A stretch of DNA of 64,000 nt from Nematostella vectensis (GCF_932526225.1 NC_064035.1:21627969-21691968); one strand, 5' to 3'. Positions 42,919-55,422 are shown, counted from the first letter of the stretch. Made by a program: numbers and translations. Notes: generated by a model from the letters alone, not told the origin.

Positions 42919-44875
42919 TCAACAGATCATAAACAGAGAGCGTTATCAATTTTAAACTTCGCACAGAACAGTCTATGTTTATGCGACTGCTCTAGATATT
43001 TTCCCAAAGACGACCCAATGTATGGAGAGTGCACACATTTGAAAATTGTATTTTTATCAACACGAAATAATGTAGTAGCACATAAAAAGTAAACAACATG
43101 TTTTGCACTTATTTGAGCCTGACGCAAAATTGAGCAAAAATACTACCAGAATCACTTCAATATGTGGCGATACGGCCTCTGTAAAAGTTAGAAAAAAAAT
43201 CTGTGGAAGGGAAAAAAAGTTAGATATATATTTAGAATTTCGACCAGAAAAATTAACGGCGAAGTTCAGTCCGTTCGAAAAGCGCTTGTTAGCCTTTATT
43301 ACCCGAGTTTTTGTAAATGCAACCGCCAAATGTGTACGATAACTCATTTCAAATTTGGTATGGCTATGTTCAATAGAAAGAAAGTTGTAACATTTTTAAT
43401 GACACTACCAGTTTAGAACATTTTTCCGCAAAACTGATAAAAAAAATTTTCCGCAATATTTCAACAATCAATCGTGGAATTTTAAGAAATATTTGTCAAT
43501 GATAAAATTCGGTCCTTTAGACAACTTCTATGATCGACTAGACTGCTAGAAGCGCTTTGTTGGGGCAGGGGAATTTTTTAAAGTGAGGGTTGTGTGTTCG
43601 GTATGCAAATCGAGAGGGTGTTGGAAATGCACACATCAGTAAGGGGAGCAAAGACGAGGGTCAAGCGTGAGCTGTTGTTTACAATACAACACCATATGAT
43701 CTCGTGCGTATCAGCGTGCGGTCTGACCCACTCGTTCACATATAGAGGAAATGAAAATATCATGTTCGATTCAAAGGTGAGCCTTGATGCAACCCTGAAA
43801 ATGCAAGAGGAACAAACAAAATGTTGAAGTTTTGCCGTTAGTCGAATTTGCAAATCATAGCAATGAAATATATACTTCCTATGTGTTCGGCATATATTCT
43901 CCTCGACTTCTCGCTTCATCGTTATTTACCAAGAGTTTTAATTGCAGGTTTGTTTTATCATCGATAAAACAAAGAATAGTTTCGGGTTTGAGTGATCGCG
44001 TGGAATAAACCAACATCTTTCCCGATGACATCAATCTTTATTTGTCAATGATCCTTATCCTGAAGCACGCATTGCTTGGTCGTTTCTTCGTTACGTTATG
44101 TTCTTGTCTTCCTAAATACTGTGGAAACAGTGGCTGAAAAGCTTTCTTCACCGGCGAAACAAGATAAAACACGCACCTCGCGTGTCGGCAGTGTATAATT
44201 ATGCGTATTATAGTCCTCCAATCAAATCGCTCGCAAGACAATGGCGTTATTTCAAAACAACAACAATCGCTTTGGTTGCCAATGGGACTTTAAGCTCCCC
44301 CTTAGATTATGCTGTAACCGCAATGATGTCAACAAAAACACAGGATGGGAAGGGAAGCATTTGGCTCTAAATAATCAACTATTTCAGCAAGCCTATAAAC
44401 AAACAAAACGTAAAAGTGTTTCTCCTCGACCTGTGTTCCACAGCATCACATAGGCTTAAAACACCTCTAAACCTTATATCCCACTTAAATAATACAATAA
44501 AAGCAACTTAGTTATTATGGATTGAAATTGCACATTCGTGAATTTTAGGTTCTTTAAATGTATTTGTAGTGAATAAATTGTTTAACAATGCTGTTGCACT
44601 GAGAAATTGATAATCAATATTTATATCCTGGCAACTGCTTGTGTATTCGTGCTTTACCTATAAGGCAAGTACCTAGTCGAACTTGTTTTTAATTTACTGT
44701 AACCATATTTAATATCAGTTTACCTTGTGCATTATTTAATCTTTCTAACCAAAAGCAACTAGTCGAAATAATTGGGTATTGATTCACAGGAGCTATAGAT
44801 AACCTAGACCAACCAGTTATAAATAAAAAGGTCATCCTAGTACAACTAGTCCAACTGACCGTGTATTTCTTGTAG
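42919..44875 (+). other. 3' part of NAB intron 4
   Basis: Unique AT-rich sequence up to the acceptor cttgtag at 44875. No further exon was identified, and short open frames in both strands have no recognisable domain. Confidence 0.55.
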
Positions 44876-45297
44876 ATTCATCCTCAGCCACAACCTCCGT
44901 GGCCATGCAACAGCAAGCAGATACTGTGTCCGATGCAGAGTCTTCTGTGCGTGCTCTCTACACAGCCTTCATGCCTGGCCAGCTGTCAACAGAGGAAGCT
45001 CAGCAGGCCGCTGCCGCCAACATGGCTGCCTTTCAGAGCCTTGCATCTCGCACCCAGGTGCAGAACTTCCAAGGAGGCACTAGTGCGATCACAGACCCCA
45101 CCATCAACGCCTTGCTCAGCTTATCAGCTAAAGATAAGAGTGGCGGGATTGTGCAAGGTGTCAATATGCATGGGGTGCCAATATCCGTTGCTGTGACTGG
45201 GCACCCTGGGTCGCAGTCCTCTGTGCTGACGACACCAAACATCACCGTCGTGATGCCAGCAGGTCACCCTTTGCCAGCCAACATGCAGTGGACATGA
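44876..45297 (+). CDS. NAB: NAB last exon (Ala/Gln/Thr-rich C-terminus)
   Basis: Acceptor tatttcttgtag before 44876, phase 1, joining to exon 4 to give a Ser-rich DSSSATTS start. It then encodes a low-complexity, Ala/Gln/Ser/Thr-rich tail (EEAQQAAAANMAAFQSLA; TPNITVVMPAGHPLPAN) that stops with TGA at 45297. Vertebrate NABs carry a CHD4-interacting C-terminal region. This tail is in the same place, but I cannot match it residue by residue. Confidence 0.85.
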
Positions 45298-46032
45298 TGG
45301 TCCAGGAAGTGCCAGGAAGATCAGGAAATGTCCTCTAATTCGTGGAAAGTGACGTTCCTATTATTGTCTTCTTACAATTGAAGAGAAGTGTTTGTGTGTA
45401 AATAGAGAAAACAGGAGCCTAGTGTTGTAGAATTTTTAACCAACTGGAACCCGAGGAACCCTTTGATAATTTTAATGATTCATCAAAACTTTATTTACAT
45501 GTTATCATCATGATAAGATGACCCCTTCATATCGCTTTGTCTTTGTTGGACTGCTTCCGCTGAAAGAACTACAGTGTTCTCATCCACACTTTGTATTATA
45601 GCGGTATTATTCTCTTAGGAAAATCACACTGTAGGTTACATTGTACAGACGACACTTTCTTAAACCAAAAACTCTAAGCGAAATATAGATATCGTAAACC
45701 ATCAAGTTTGACATCATTTAGATAGTACATATGTAGAAAATTTGTCAATTAAAAGCAAAACATGATATATGTGCGAAATAGTATACCTAACATACTGTAC
45801 CATTCCTACGAGTAAGGCAAAGGCAGAAAACAATGGAATTAATTTCAGAACTAAATACAATTATGACCTACAATGGTGTAAGGCTAGTAATACGTCCATG
45901 TCCGCGAGAAGATTTGAATTCTTTACGTTGTGGTTTGATGGAAAACAATTAAAATTTATCAAACAGAATATATTTCCACGTGCGGCCTTTCAATTCTTAA
46001 ATTCCATTGTTTTCTAATGTCGCCATACTATC
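45298..46032 (+). other. NAB 3' untranslated and downstream sequence
   Basis: AT-rich sequence without coding features, presumably 3' UTR for some hundreds of bases. I see no clear AATAAA before the foldback element, which itself brings aataaaa at 46045. Confidence 0.45.
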
Positions 46033-46315
46033 GAGTGCTTGCAATAAAAACGTGAAACACTAAGTAATATTAAGTACTATTTTGTAGAATTTAGTACTAT
46101 TTAGTGAATTTATTAGAAATAGTTGAAGCGTGAACGCGATGTAGATTTCAACAATTCATCATACATTCGTTCACTGAGAGCTTGAAATCTACACCGCCTT
46201 CACACTTTTAAAATAGTTTAAAAACTATTTTTACTAAATTCACTAAATAGTACTAAATTTTACAAAAAAGCACTAAATATTATTTAGTGTTTCACGCTTT
46301 TATTGCAAGCACTCT
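46033..46315. mobile_element. Foldback (palindromic) MITE, arms about 135 bp
   Basis: The left arm starts gagtgcttgcaataaaaacg, and the right arm read in reverse complement starts gagtgcttgcaataaaagcg. Both continue with gtgaaacacta, tttagtactatttagtgaat and tgtagatttca. The arms nearly meet in the middle (around 46150-46190), so the whole element can form one long hairpin. No coding capacity. Target-site duplication unclear. Confidence 0.8.
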
Positions 46316-46724
46316 CCGCCGACCTCGTATCTTTAAAAAGTCCTCATTATAGTACGACTCGAGCTACGCCACAATTAGCATTCGAGAATTAAAGAGTTTT
46401 GATTGACGCCAAATTCATAACCAGTATTATTTCGTCGGGCATTTCTACTCGAGCAGTTTATTGGCTAGTAAATTTCACGTTAATTACCTTACTGCATTTA
46501 TTTTTGTGACGTAAACATTTCGCGATTTCACTATTTTGCGATTTTGACAAAATCAAGCAATCAAAACAGAGCATTGGTCAAAGTAAAGAGTAATGTGTAT
46601 AGCTGTATAGCTTGTCATTCAGAAGGCGTTTTCATCCGGTATATGATAAGCTCTTCAACTCCTATAACGCCCTAAAATGTGCCTGTAAATATTTTAAATA
46701 TGCATTTGTCCCCCAAGGGTGGTG

Positions 46725-47312
46725 ATCATACGGGCAGGTGCTCCGCTACCAGCAACGATCTTCATGGAGAGTGCGGTGGCGCCATTGAAAACCTTCCAGC
46801 AACGATCTTCATGGAAAGTGCGGTGGCGCCATTGAAAACCTTCCAGCAACGATCTTCATGGAAAGTGCGGTGGCACCCTTGAAAACCCTCCAGCAACGAT
46901 CTTCATGGAAAGTACGGTGGCGCCCTTGAAAACCCTCCAGCAACGATCTTCATGGAAAGCACGGTGGCGCCCTTGAAAACCCTCCAGCAACGATCTTCAT
47001 GGAAAGTACGGTGGCGCCCTTGAAAACCCTCCAGCAACGATCTTCATGGAAAGTACAGTGGCGCCCTTGAAAACCCTCCAGCAAAGATCTTCATGGAAAG
47101 TACGGTGGCGCCCTTGAAAACCTTCCAGCAACGATCTTCATGGAAAGTACGGTGGCGCCCTTGAAAACCCTCCAGCAACGATCTTCATGGAAAGTACGGT
47201 GGCGCCCTTGAAAACCCTCCAGCAACGATCTTCATGGAAAGTGCGGTGGCGCCCTTGAAAACCTTACAGCAACGATCTTCATGGAAAGTGCGGTGGCGCC
47301 CTTGAAAACCTT
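46725..47312. repeat. 47-bp minisatellite, about 12 copies
   Basis: Unit of 47 bp with blocks cgatcttcatggaaagt, gcggtggcgcc and cttgaaaaccctccagca. Copies differ at one or two positions (gcggtgg/acggtgg, catt/cctt). Between the foldback element and the BEL/Pao relic. Confidence 0.95.
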
Positions 47313-47324
47313 ACGTTTGCCACC

Positions 47325-47500
47325 ATGTCGATGGGATGGGTAATGTGTTGATATCCGGGATGGTGGGGTGGGTAATGTATTGATATCCCGGATGGGTAAT
47401 GTGTTGATATCCCGGAAGGTGAGATGGGTAATGTGTTGATATCCCGGATGGTGAGATGGGTAATGTGTTGATATCCCGGATGGTGGAATGAGTAATGATA
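47325..47500. repeat. Short array of gggtaatgtgttgatatccc units
   Basis: Five or so units of 28-36 bp with gatgggtaatgtgttgatat and cccgga blocks. Two more copies occur at 47815-47870 on the far side of the BEL/Pao relic, so the relic and the array are interleaved. Confidence 0.85.
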
Positions 47501-47539
47501 TCTGACGATCCAAAAGATTTGGAACCACTCACTCCAAAC

Positions 47540-47800
47540 ACGTTGCTACTTTATCGGAATACTTGTATCTCTCTCCTGATGTAGATACGATTCAAGGGTC
47601 GAGTCGTTTTGTTCGACATTGGAAACAAGCCCAATATTTGGCAGATATGTTCTGGCGACGATGGATGACTGAATACGTGCCGTGCCTTCAAGAGCGTCAG
47701 AAGTGAATTCGCAAATGTAACAACGTTAACGCTGGAGACTTAGTGCTGGTAGTGAGTGAAGATGCACCATCAGGCAAATGGCCATTGTACAAGAAGTAGT
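47540..47800 (+). pseudogene. BEL/Pao-type retrotransposon relic (3' end of pol)
   Basis: A plus frame reads [20 protein letters not shown], then [11 protein letters not shown], a TGA at about 47703-47705, then GDLVLVVSEDAPSGKWPL, and a further stop. This matches the well-conserved C-terminal region after the integrase of BEL/Pao elements (WxRWxxEYLPxLQxRxKW ... GDLVLVxDxxxPRGxWPLG). Only this fragment of about 85 codons remains, with no LTR recognised. The usual WPLG continues here as WPL followed by YKK and a stop. Confidence 0.8.
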
Positions 47801-47934
47801 CCAGGGCAAGGGCGGTTGATATCCCGGATGGTGGGATGGGTAATGTGAAATGTGTTGATATCCCGGAACAAGTTAAACGATTCTTCCTTGCACTTTCGGC
47901 GAACAGAACATTGATACCACCATACCAAGCGAGT

Positions 47935-50900
47935 TAAAAGACAAGGCGAGCAATGGGCAGACAAGCTCGTGAAAACACATTCAGGCGAGCAATGAGCAGA
48001 CAAGGTCTTGAAAACACGGACAGGCGAGTAATGGGCATACAAGCTCGTGAAAACACGGACAGGCGAGTAATGGGCATACAAGCTCGTGAAAACACGGACA
48101 GGCGATCAGTAAGCAGACAAGCTCGTAAAAACACGGACAGGCGAGTAATGGGCATACAAGCTCGTGAAAACAGGTGAGTAATGGGCAGACAAGCTCATGA
48201 AAACACGGACAGGCGAGTAATGAGCAGACAGCTCGTGAAAACACGGACAGGTGAGCAATGAGCAGACAAGCTCGTGAAAACACGGACAGACGAGTAATGG
48301 GCAGACAAGCTCGTGAAAACACGGACAGGCGAGTAATGGGCAGACAAGCTCGTGAAAACACGGACAGGTGAGTAATGGACATACAAGCTCGTGAAAACAC
48401 AGACAGGCAAGTAATGGACATACAAGCTCGTGAAAATACGGACAGGCGAGTAATGGACATACAAGCTCGTTGAAACACGGACAGGCGAGTAATGGGCAAC
48501 AAGCCCGTAAAAACACGGACAGGCGAGTAATGGGCAACAAGCTCGTAAAAACACGGACAGGCGAGTAATGGGCAGACAAGCTCGTGAAAACACGGACAGG
48601 CAAGCAATGAGCAGACAGCTCGTGAAAACACGGACAGGCGAGTAATGGGCATACAAGCTCGTGAAAACACGGACAGGCGAGTAATGGGCATACAAGCTCG
48701 TGAAAATACGGACAGGTGAGTAATGGGCAGACAAGCTCATGAAAACACGGACAGGCGAGTAATGAGCAGACAGCTCGTGAAAACACGGACAGGTGAGCAA
48801 TGAGCAGACAAGCTCGTGAAAACACGGACAGACGAGTAATGGGCAGACAAGCTCGTGAAAACACGGACAGGCGAGTAATGGGCAGACAAGCTCGTGAAAA
48901 CACGGACAGGTGAGTAATGGACATACAAGCTCGTGAAAACACAGACAGGCAAGTAATGGACATACAAGCTCGTGAAAATACGGACAGGCGAGTAATGGAC
49001 ATACAAGCTCGTTGAAACACGGACAGGCGAGTAATGGGCAACAAGCCCGTAAAAACACGGACAGGCGAGTAATGGGCAACAAGCTCGTAAAAACACGGAC
49101 AGGCGAGTAATGGGCAGACAAGCTCGTGAAAACACGGACAGGTGAGCAATGAGCAGACAGCTCGTGAAAACACGGACAGGCAAGCAATGAGCAGACAGCT
49201 CGTGAAAACACGGACAGGCGAGTAATGGGCATACAAGCTCGTGAAAACACGGACAGGCGAGTAATGGGCAGACAAGCTCGTGAAAACACGGACAGACGAG
49301 TAATAGGCAGACAAGCTCGTGAAAACACGGACAGGTGAGCAATGAGCAGACAAGCTCGTGAAAACACGGACAGACGAGTAATGGGCAGACAAGCTCGTGA
49401 AAACACGGACAGGCGAGTAATGGGCAGACAAGCTCGTGAAAACACGGACAGGTGAGTAATGGACATACAAGCTCGTGAAAACACAGACAGGCAAGTAATG
49501 GACATACAAGCTCGTGAAAATACGGACAGGCGAGTAATGGACATACAAGCTCGTTGAAACACGGACAGGCGAGTAATGGGCAACAAGCCCGTAAAAACAC
49601 GGACAGGCGAGTAATGGGCAACAAGCTCGTAAAAACACGGACAGGCGAGTAATGGGCAGACAAGCTCGTGAAAACACGGACAGGTGAGCAATGAGCAGAC
49701 AGCTCGTGAAAACACGGACAGGCAAGCAATGAGCAGACAGCTCGTGAAAACACGGACAGGCGAGTAATGGGCATACAAGCTCGTGAAAACACGGACAGGC
49801 GAGTAATGGGCAGACAAGCTCGTGAAAACACGGACAGACGAGTAATAGGCAGACAAGCTCGTGAAAACACGGACAGGCGAGTAATGGGCAGACAAGCTCG
49901 TGAAAACACGGACAGACGAGTAATAGGCAGACAAGCTCGTGAAAACACGGACAGACGAGTAATGGGCAACAAGCTCGTAAAAACACGGACAGACGAGTAA
50001 TGGGCAACAAGCTCGTGAAAACACGGACAGGCGAGTAATGGGCATACAAGCTCGTGAAAACACGGACAGGTGAGTAATGGGCAGACAAGCTCGTGAAAAC
50101 ACGGACAGACGAGTAATGGGCAGACAAGCTCGTGAAAACACGGACAGACGAGTAATGGGCAGACAAGCTCGTGAAAACACGGACAGGTGAGCAATGAGCA
50201 GACAAGCTCGTAAAAACACGGACAGGCGAGTAATGGGCAGACAAGCTCGTGAAAACACGGACAGGCGAGTAATGGGCAGACAAGCTCGTGAAAACACGGA
50301 CAGGTGAGTAATGGGCAGACAAGGTCTTGAAAACACGGACAGACGAGTAATGGGCAGACAAGCTCGTGAAAACACGGACAGGCGAGTAATGGGCAATAAG
50401 CTCGTAAAAACACGGACAGGCAAGTAATGAGCAGACAAGCTCGTAAAAACACGGACAGGCGAGTAATGGGCAGACAAGCTCGTGAAAACACGGACAGACG
50501 AGTAATGGGCAGACAAGCTCATGAAAACACGGGCAGGTGAGTAATGGGCAGACAGCTCGTGAAAACAGGGGCAGACGAGTAATGGCCATACAAGCTCGCG
50601 AAAACACGGACAGACGAGTAATGGCCATACAAGCTCGCGAAAACACGGACAGACGAGTAATGGGCAGTCAAGCTCGTGAACACACGGACAGGCGAGCAAT
50701 GGGAAACAAGCTCGTGAACACACGGACAGGCGAGTAATGGACATACAAGCTCGTGAAAACACAGACAGGCGATCAGTAAGCAGACAAGCTCGTAAAAACA
50801 CGGACAGGCGAGCAATGAGCATACAAGCTCGTGAACACACGGACAGGCGAGCAATGGGAAACAAGCTCGTAAACACACGGACAGGCGAGCAATGGGCATA

Positions 50901-51270
50901 CAAGCTCGTGAAAACACGGACAGGCGATCAGTAAGCAGACAAGCTCGTAAAAACACGGACAGGCGAGCAATGAGCATACAAGCTCGTGAAAACACGGACA
51001 GGCGATCAGTAAGCAGACAAGCTCGTAAAAACACAGGCAGACGAGTAATGGCCATACAAGCTCGCGAAAACACGGACAGACGAATAATGGGCATACAAGC
51101 TCGTGAAAACACGGACAGGCGAGCAATGAGCAGACAGCTCGTGAAATCACGGACAGGCGAGCAATGAGCAGACAAGCTCGTGAAAACACGGACAGGCGAG
51201 TAATGGGCAACAAGTCGTGAAAACACGGACAGGCGAGTAATCAGTAGACAAGCTCGTGAAAACACGGACA
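47935..51270. repeat. 39-bp minisatellite, about 85 copies, with 540-bp higher order
   Basis: Unit of 39 bp with core cagacaagctcgtgaaaaca followed by cggacaggcgagtaatggg; some units are 38 bp (gacagctcgtg or gggcaacaagc). A module of some 14 units recurs at a 540-bp period, visible at 48181-48480, 48721-49020 and 49321-49560. Because 39 is divisible by three, the minus strand has overlapping frames of 584, 846 and 902 codons reading ITRLSVFSRACL-like peptides. The end near 50550-51270 is more diverged (gatcagtaagcagac, gccatacaagctcgcg). Confidence 0.96.
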
Positions 51271-51279
51271 TTTGCCCCA

Positions 51280-51880
51280 TCTACTCACCTGTGCTAAACG
51301 CATTGGATGTGCTGGCCTATACCGGCCTTGAGAAGTTCCAACAAGCTCAAAACATTGGTAGAATTTACTATTAACGCACAAACGCGCAATTTATCGGTTC
51401 TTGAGTTTGGCTGAAGATCAATCGGCAAGCCATCGCTTATTATTTTGTTCAGGTTTTTCCCTGAAAGCTCTGAGACAGTCGTGGAGTTGCCTGAATTCTC
51501 AGCCACAATATTGCAAGATAGTTGCCATGTTTGATTGGACTAAAAGAAAAAATCCTTAGTGTTTGTTACACACTATAGTCGCACTAAATAAAATATTATT
51601 ATTTTTTTAATTTGCTCCCCCCCAAAAAAAAATAAATAAATTAAAGGGTGATAAATAGGATAAGGTCATGCAGAAGACTGTATATTTTTTAGTGTTATCT
51701 AAATTTCTTTTAAAAACCTGAAATAGTGCAGGAAGATGCTATTGATGCGTTTTATTCGAGAATTGCCTCTTTTTTTCACTTTCTATCAATTACGTTCCAA
51801 TTATTCGAGATCGCCAGTTGTCCGGAAGTCTCTGTGAGGCGTTGCATCTTGACCTCTACGAACTACTCCCGAGCACTTTA
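51280..51880. other. Intergenic sequence between two arrays
   Basis: AT-rich with A- and T-runs (ctccccccca then a run of A near 51620). No supportable gene. Confidence 0.55.
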
Positions 51881-53480
51881 AGCAGGCTTCAAAGATTATC
51901 CCTGTACTTTTAAGCCTTCAAAGGTTATCCCTGTACTTTTAAACCTTCAAAGAGTATCCCTGTACTTTTAAGCCTACAAAGAGTACTCCTGTACTTTTAA
52001 GCCTTCAAAGAGTATCCCTATACTTTTAAGCCTTCAAAGAGTATTCCTGTACTTTCAAGCCCTCAAATAGTATTCCTGTAATTTTAAGCCTTCAAAGATT
52101 ATCCCTGTACTTTTAATCCTTGAAAGAGTATTCCTCTACTTTTAAGCCTTGAAAGAGTATTCCTGTACTTTTAAGCCTTCAAAGAGTATTCCTGTACTTT
52201 TAAGCCTTCAAAGAGTATTCCTTTACTTTTAAGCCTTCAAAGATTATCCCTGTACTTTTAATCCTTGAAAGAGTATTCCTCTACTTTTAATCCTTGAAAG
52301 AGTATTCCTCTACTTTTAAGCCTTGAAAGAGTATTCCTGTAATTTTAAGCCTTCAAAGATTATCCCTGCACTTTTAATCCTTGAAAGAGTATTCCTCTAC
52401 TTTTAATCCTTGAAAGAGTATTCCTCTACTTTTAAGCCTTGAAAGAGTATTCCTGTACTTTTAAGCCTTTAAAGAGTATTCCTGTACTTTTAAGCCTTCA
52501 AAGAGTATCCCTTTACTTTTAAGCCTTCTAGGAGTATTCCTGTACGTTTAAGCCTTCCAAGATTATCCCTGTTCTTTTAAGCCTTCAAAGGTTATCCCTA
52601 TACTTTTAAGCCTTCAAAGAGTATTCGACCTGTACTTTCAAGCCCTCAAATAGTATTCCTGTAATTTTAAGCCTTCAAAGATTATCCCTGTACTTTTAAT
52701 CCTTGAAAGAGTATTCCTCTACTTTTAAGCCTTGAAAGAGTATTCCTGTACTTTTAAGCCTTTAAAGAGTATTCCTGTACTTTTAAGCCTTCAAAGAGTA
52801 TTCCTTTACTTTTAAGCCTTCTAGGAGTATTCCTGTACGTTTAAGCCTTCCAAGATTATCCCTGTTCTTTTAAGCCTTCAAAGGTTATCCCTATACTTTT
52901 AAGCCTTCAAAGAGTATTCGACCTGTACTTTCAAGCCCTCAAATAGTATTCCTGTAATTTTTAGCCTTCAAAGATTATCCCTGTACTTTTAATCCTTGAA
53001 AGAGTATTCCTCTACTTTTAAGCCTTGAAAGAGTATTCCTGTACTTTTAAGCCTTTAAAGAGTATTCCTGTACTTTTAAGCCTTCAAAGAGTATTCCTGT
53101 ACTTTTAAGCCTTCAAAGAGTATTCCTTTACTTTTAAGCCTGCTAAGATTATCGCTGTACTTTTAAGCCTTGAAAGAGTATTCCTTTAAGCCTTAAAAGA
53201 GTATTCCTGTACTTTTAAGCGTACAAAGAGTATCCCTGTTCTTTTAAGCCTTCAAAGAGTATTCCTGTACTTTTAAGCCTTCAAAGAGTATTCCTTTACT
53301 TTTAAGCCTGCTAAGATTATCGCTGTACTTTTAAGCCTTGAAAGAGTATTCCTTTAAGCCTTAAAAGAGTATTCCTGTACTTTTAAGCGTACAAAGAGTA
53401 TCCCTGTTCTTTTAAGCCTTCAAAGAGTATTCTGTACTTTTAAGCCTTCAATGTTTATTCCTGTATTTTTAAGGCCTATT
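51880..53480. repeat. 29-bp minisatellite, about 54 copies
   Basis: Unit of 29 bp with core tacttttaagccttcaaaga followed by gtattcctg or ttatccctg. Higher-order modules are seen: a segment of about 300 bp from agtattcgacctgtactttc recurs near 52620 and 52915, and a segment of about 125 bp with gctaagattatcgctg recurs near 53140 and 53310. It ends about 60 bp from the PRDM14 stop codon, so it may overlap that gene's 3' UTR. Confidence 0.95.
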
Positions 53481-53543
53481 CCTGCATTTTCATTTTCTCC
53501 TTTACGTTTTCTATCACTTGCGTTCTACATTGTCAGGCACCTG

Positions 53544-54280
53544 TCAGTCTTTGTAACAAGGTATCGTATCTCGACCGCGTGCTGCTTTTGTTATCAGCTG
53601 AGGCACAGCAAGTGGATTTATGGAAATGTTTTGCTTTTTCATCGTCTTTGGTGCCCTGTTCTTGCGTGTGGTGCAATCGAAGTGGACGCGATGTCGGTCA
53701 CGTGATGATGGGCTAGAAAACCCGCGTCCGCATTTCTCGCAAGTGTAAGGCTTGGCTCCGGTGTGCATGTTGATGTGGAACTTGAGTTCGTACGATTGAG
53801 CAAATGCCTTTCCGCAGAAGTGACACACGCATGGCTTCTCTTTGGTATGCGTTCGTCTCACGTGACTGTCATGTGCCGCGTGCGATGCGAACGCTTTGCC
53901 GCAGTGTTTACACTTGAAGGGCTTTTCCCCGGAATGTTGCCGGACGTGGGTACGTAGAATGGAAGACGCAGTGAATGCCTTTTCGCAGTACGGGCACTTG
54001 TATGGTCGCTCACCGCTATGGACTCTCATGTGCTTGTTAAGACTTGACGACTGCGAGAAGCGCTTGCTGCACACGCTGCACTGATGCGGGCGGTGCTTGT
54101 GGTGCACGTGGAGTACATGGATGCGAAGTCGGTCACGCTTCTCGAAGGATCGATCGCAAAGAGTGCACGGGAACTTACGGTCGCCGTTGTCGATGCATCG
54201 TGTGTACTTGAGGTGCTTGTCGCGGTAGTACTCGTACGCGAACACTTTGCCGCAGCGCTCGCACGCGAAGCCGTTATTTT
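53544..54280 (-). CDS. PRDM14: PRDM14 zinc-finger exon (last coding exon)
   Basis: Acceptor actttcag before 54280 (reading minus), phase 1 in, stop at 53544. It encodes seven consecutive zinc-finger-like units: a first C2HC-like one (CERCGKVFAYEYYRDKHLKY), then CTLCDRSFEKRDRLRIH, CSVCSKRFSQSSSLNKH, CPYCEKAFTASSILRTH, CKHCGKAFASHAAHDSH, CHFCGKAFAQSYELKFH and a last one starting CEKCGRGFSSP with HxxxC spacing. The first five match vertebrate PRDM14 closely in order and linker spacing. Vertebrate PRDM14 has six fingers as I know it, so the seventh here is an extra or lineage feature. A basic tail of about 45 residues follows. The fingers bind DNA; PRDM14 represses transcription in pluripotent and germ cells of mammals and marks neural progenitors in anthozoans. 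Confidence 0.92.
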
Positions 54281-55148
54281 CTGAAAGTGTACGATATCAG
54301 GAGTGAAAATCACGGTTAAAGTATTGCTTACAAACTATAAGATTTCACACAAATTAAACACAACCAGTCTATACAATTTATTGGTACAACCTGTCAGATG
54401 AGCAACTCTTTTCCTATAAAATCGTCTCCTGGACTACAGGAAAAGTAAAAAAGGAAATTCCGAGAAAGAACACCAAGGAGCATCATGCAACACCAAGCAG
54501 ATAATGCAACGCCAAGGAGCATCATGCAACACCAAGGAGATAATGCAACACCAAGGAGATAATGCAACACCAAGGAGCATCATGCAACACCAAGGAGCAT
54601 CATGCAACACCAAGGAGCATCATGCAACACCAAGAGGCATCATGCAACACCAAGGAGCATCATGCAACACCAAGGAGCATCATGCAACACCAAGGAGATA
54701 ATGCAACACCAAGAGGCATCATGCAACACCAAGGAGATAATGCAACACCAAGGGGCATCATGCAACACCAAGCAGATAATGCAACACCAAGCAGATAATG
54801 CAACACCAAGCAGATAATGCAACACCAAGGAGATAATGCAACACCAAGGAGATAATGCAACACCAAGGAGCATCATGCAACACCAAGCAGATAATGCAAC
54901 ACCAAGCAGATAATGCAACACCAAGGAGATAATGCAACACCAAGGAGATAATGCAACACCAAGGAGCATCATGCAACACCAAGGAGCATCATGCAACACC
55001 AAGCAGATAATGCAACACCAAGGAGCATCATGCAACAATAAGCAACATGATTGGCAAATAGCAAACGATATTAGGCCTGTACTGGATTTAATTAGTATGC
55101 TCGCTATCAGAAGCTATTGCCAGTGTGTGAGGTTTCATGAAGTCTTAC
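54281..55148 (-). other. PRDM14 intron between PR and zinc-finger exons
   Basis: Bounded by donor gacg|gtaaga (exon end 55149) and acceptor ttcag (exon start 54280). More than half of it is a minisatellite (54484-55040). Confidence 0.8.
54484..55040. repeat. 19/20-bp minisatellite in a PRDM14 intron
   Basis: Two interleaved unit types, gcaacaccaaggagcatcat (20 bp) and gcaacaccaaggagataat (19 bp), with caagcag variants, about 28 copies. Minus frames read CCIICLVLHDAPWC-type peptides, an artefact. Confidence 0.95.
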
Positions 55149-55422
55149 CGTCATTGCTCTTGTTTTTAACAACTGATTCCTTGCCCTCGGTCTTTAGACT
55201 CAGCGGTATTCCCATGTAAAGCTCATAGTTGCTGCCGTACCAGACGAGAAGCTCGGCTCCTCGGTAAATGTCTGCGCATGCCTCGTAGTAGATGTCGCTG
55301 CCCTGTTGAATCACCGACATGTTTTGCTCGGTATTACTGTTGGCACAGTTGATGAATTTCATCCAGTTGTTCTGCTCGTCTTGGCCATCGATGTAATAGG
55401 ATACTTTTTCGTGGGCAAACAC
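55149..55422 (-). CDS. PRDM14: PRDM14 exon, second half of the PR domain
   Basis: Acceptor gtggaatag before 55422, donor gacg|gtaaga after 55149; phase 0 in, phase 1 out. It encodes YYIDGQDEQNNWMKFINCA, then EQNMSVIQ, IYYEACADIYRGAELLVWYG and NYELYMGIPLSLK. These are the PR/SET core signatures (NWM..xNCA, ELLVWYG), and the GIP(L/V)SL end is typical of PRDM14. The Ser/Lys-rich end links to the fingers. Confidence 0.92.

Noticed and set aside
48106-50903. Minus-strand ORFs of 584, 846 and 902 codons
   Set aside because: They read the 39-bp array in three frames at once with the same peptide cycle, have no domain, and owe their length to the unit being a multiple of three.
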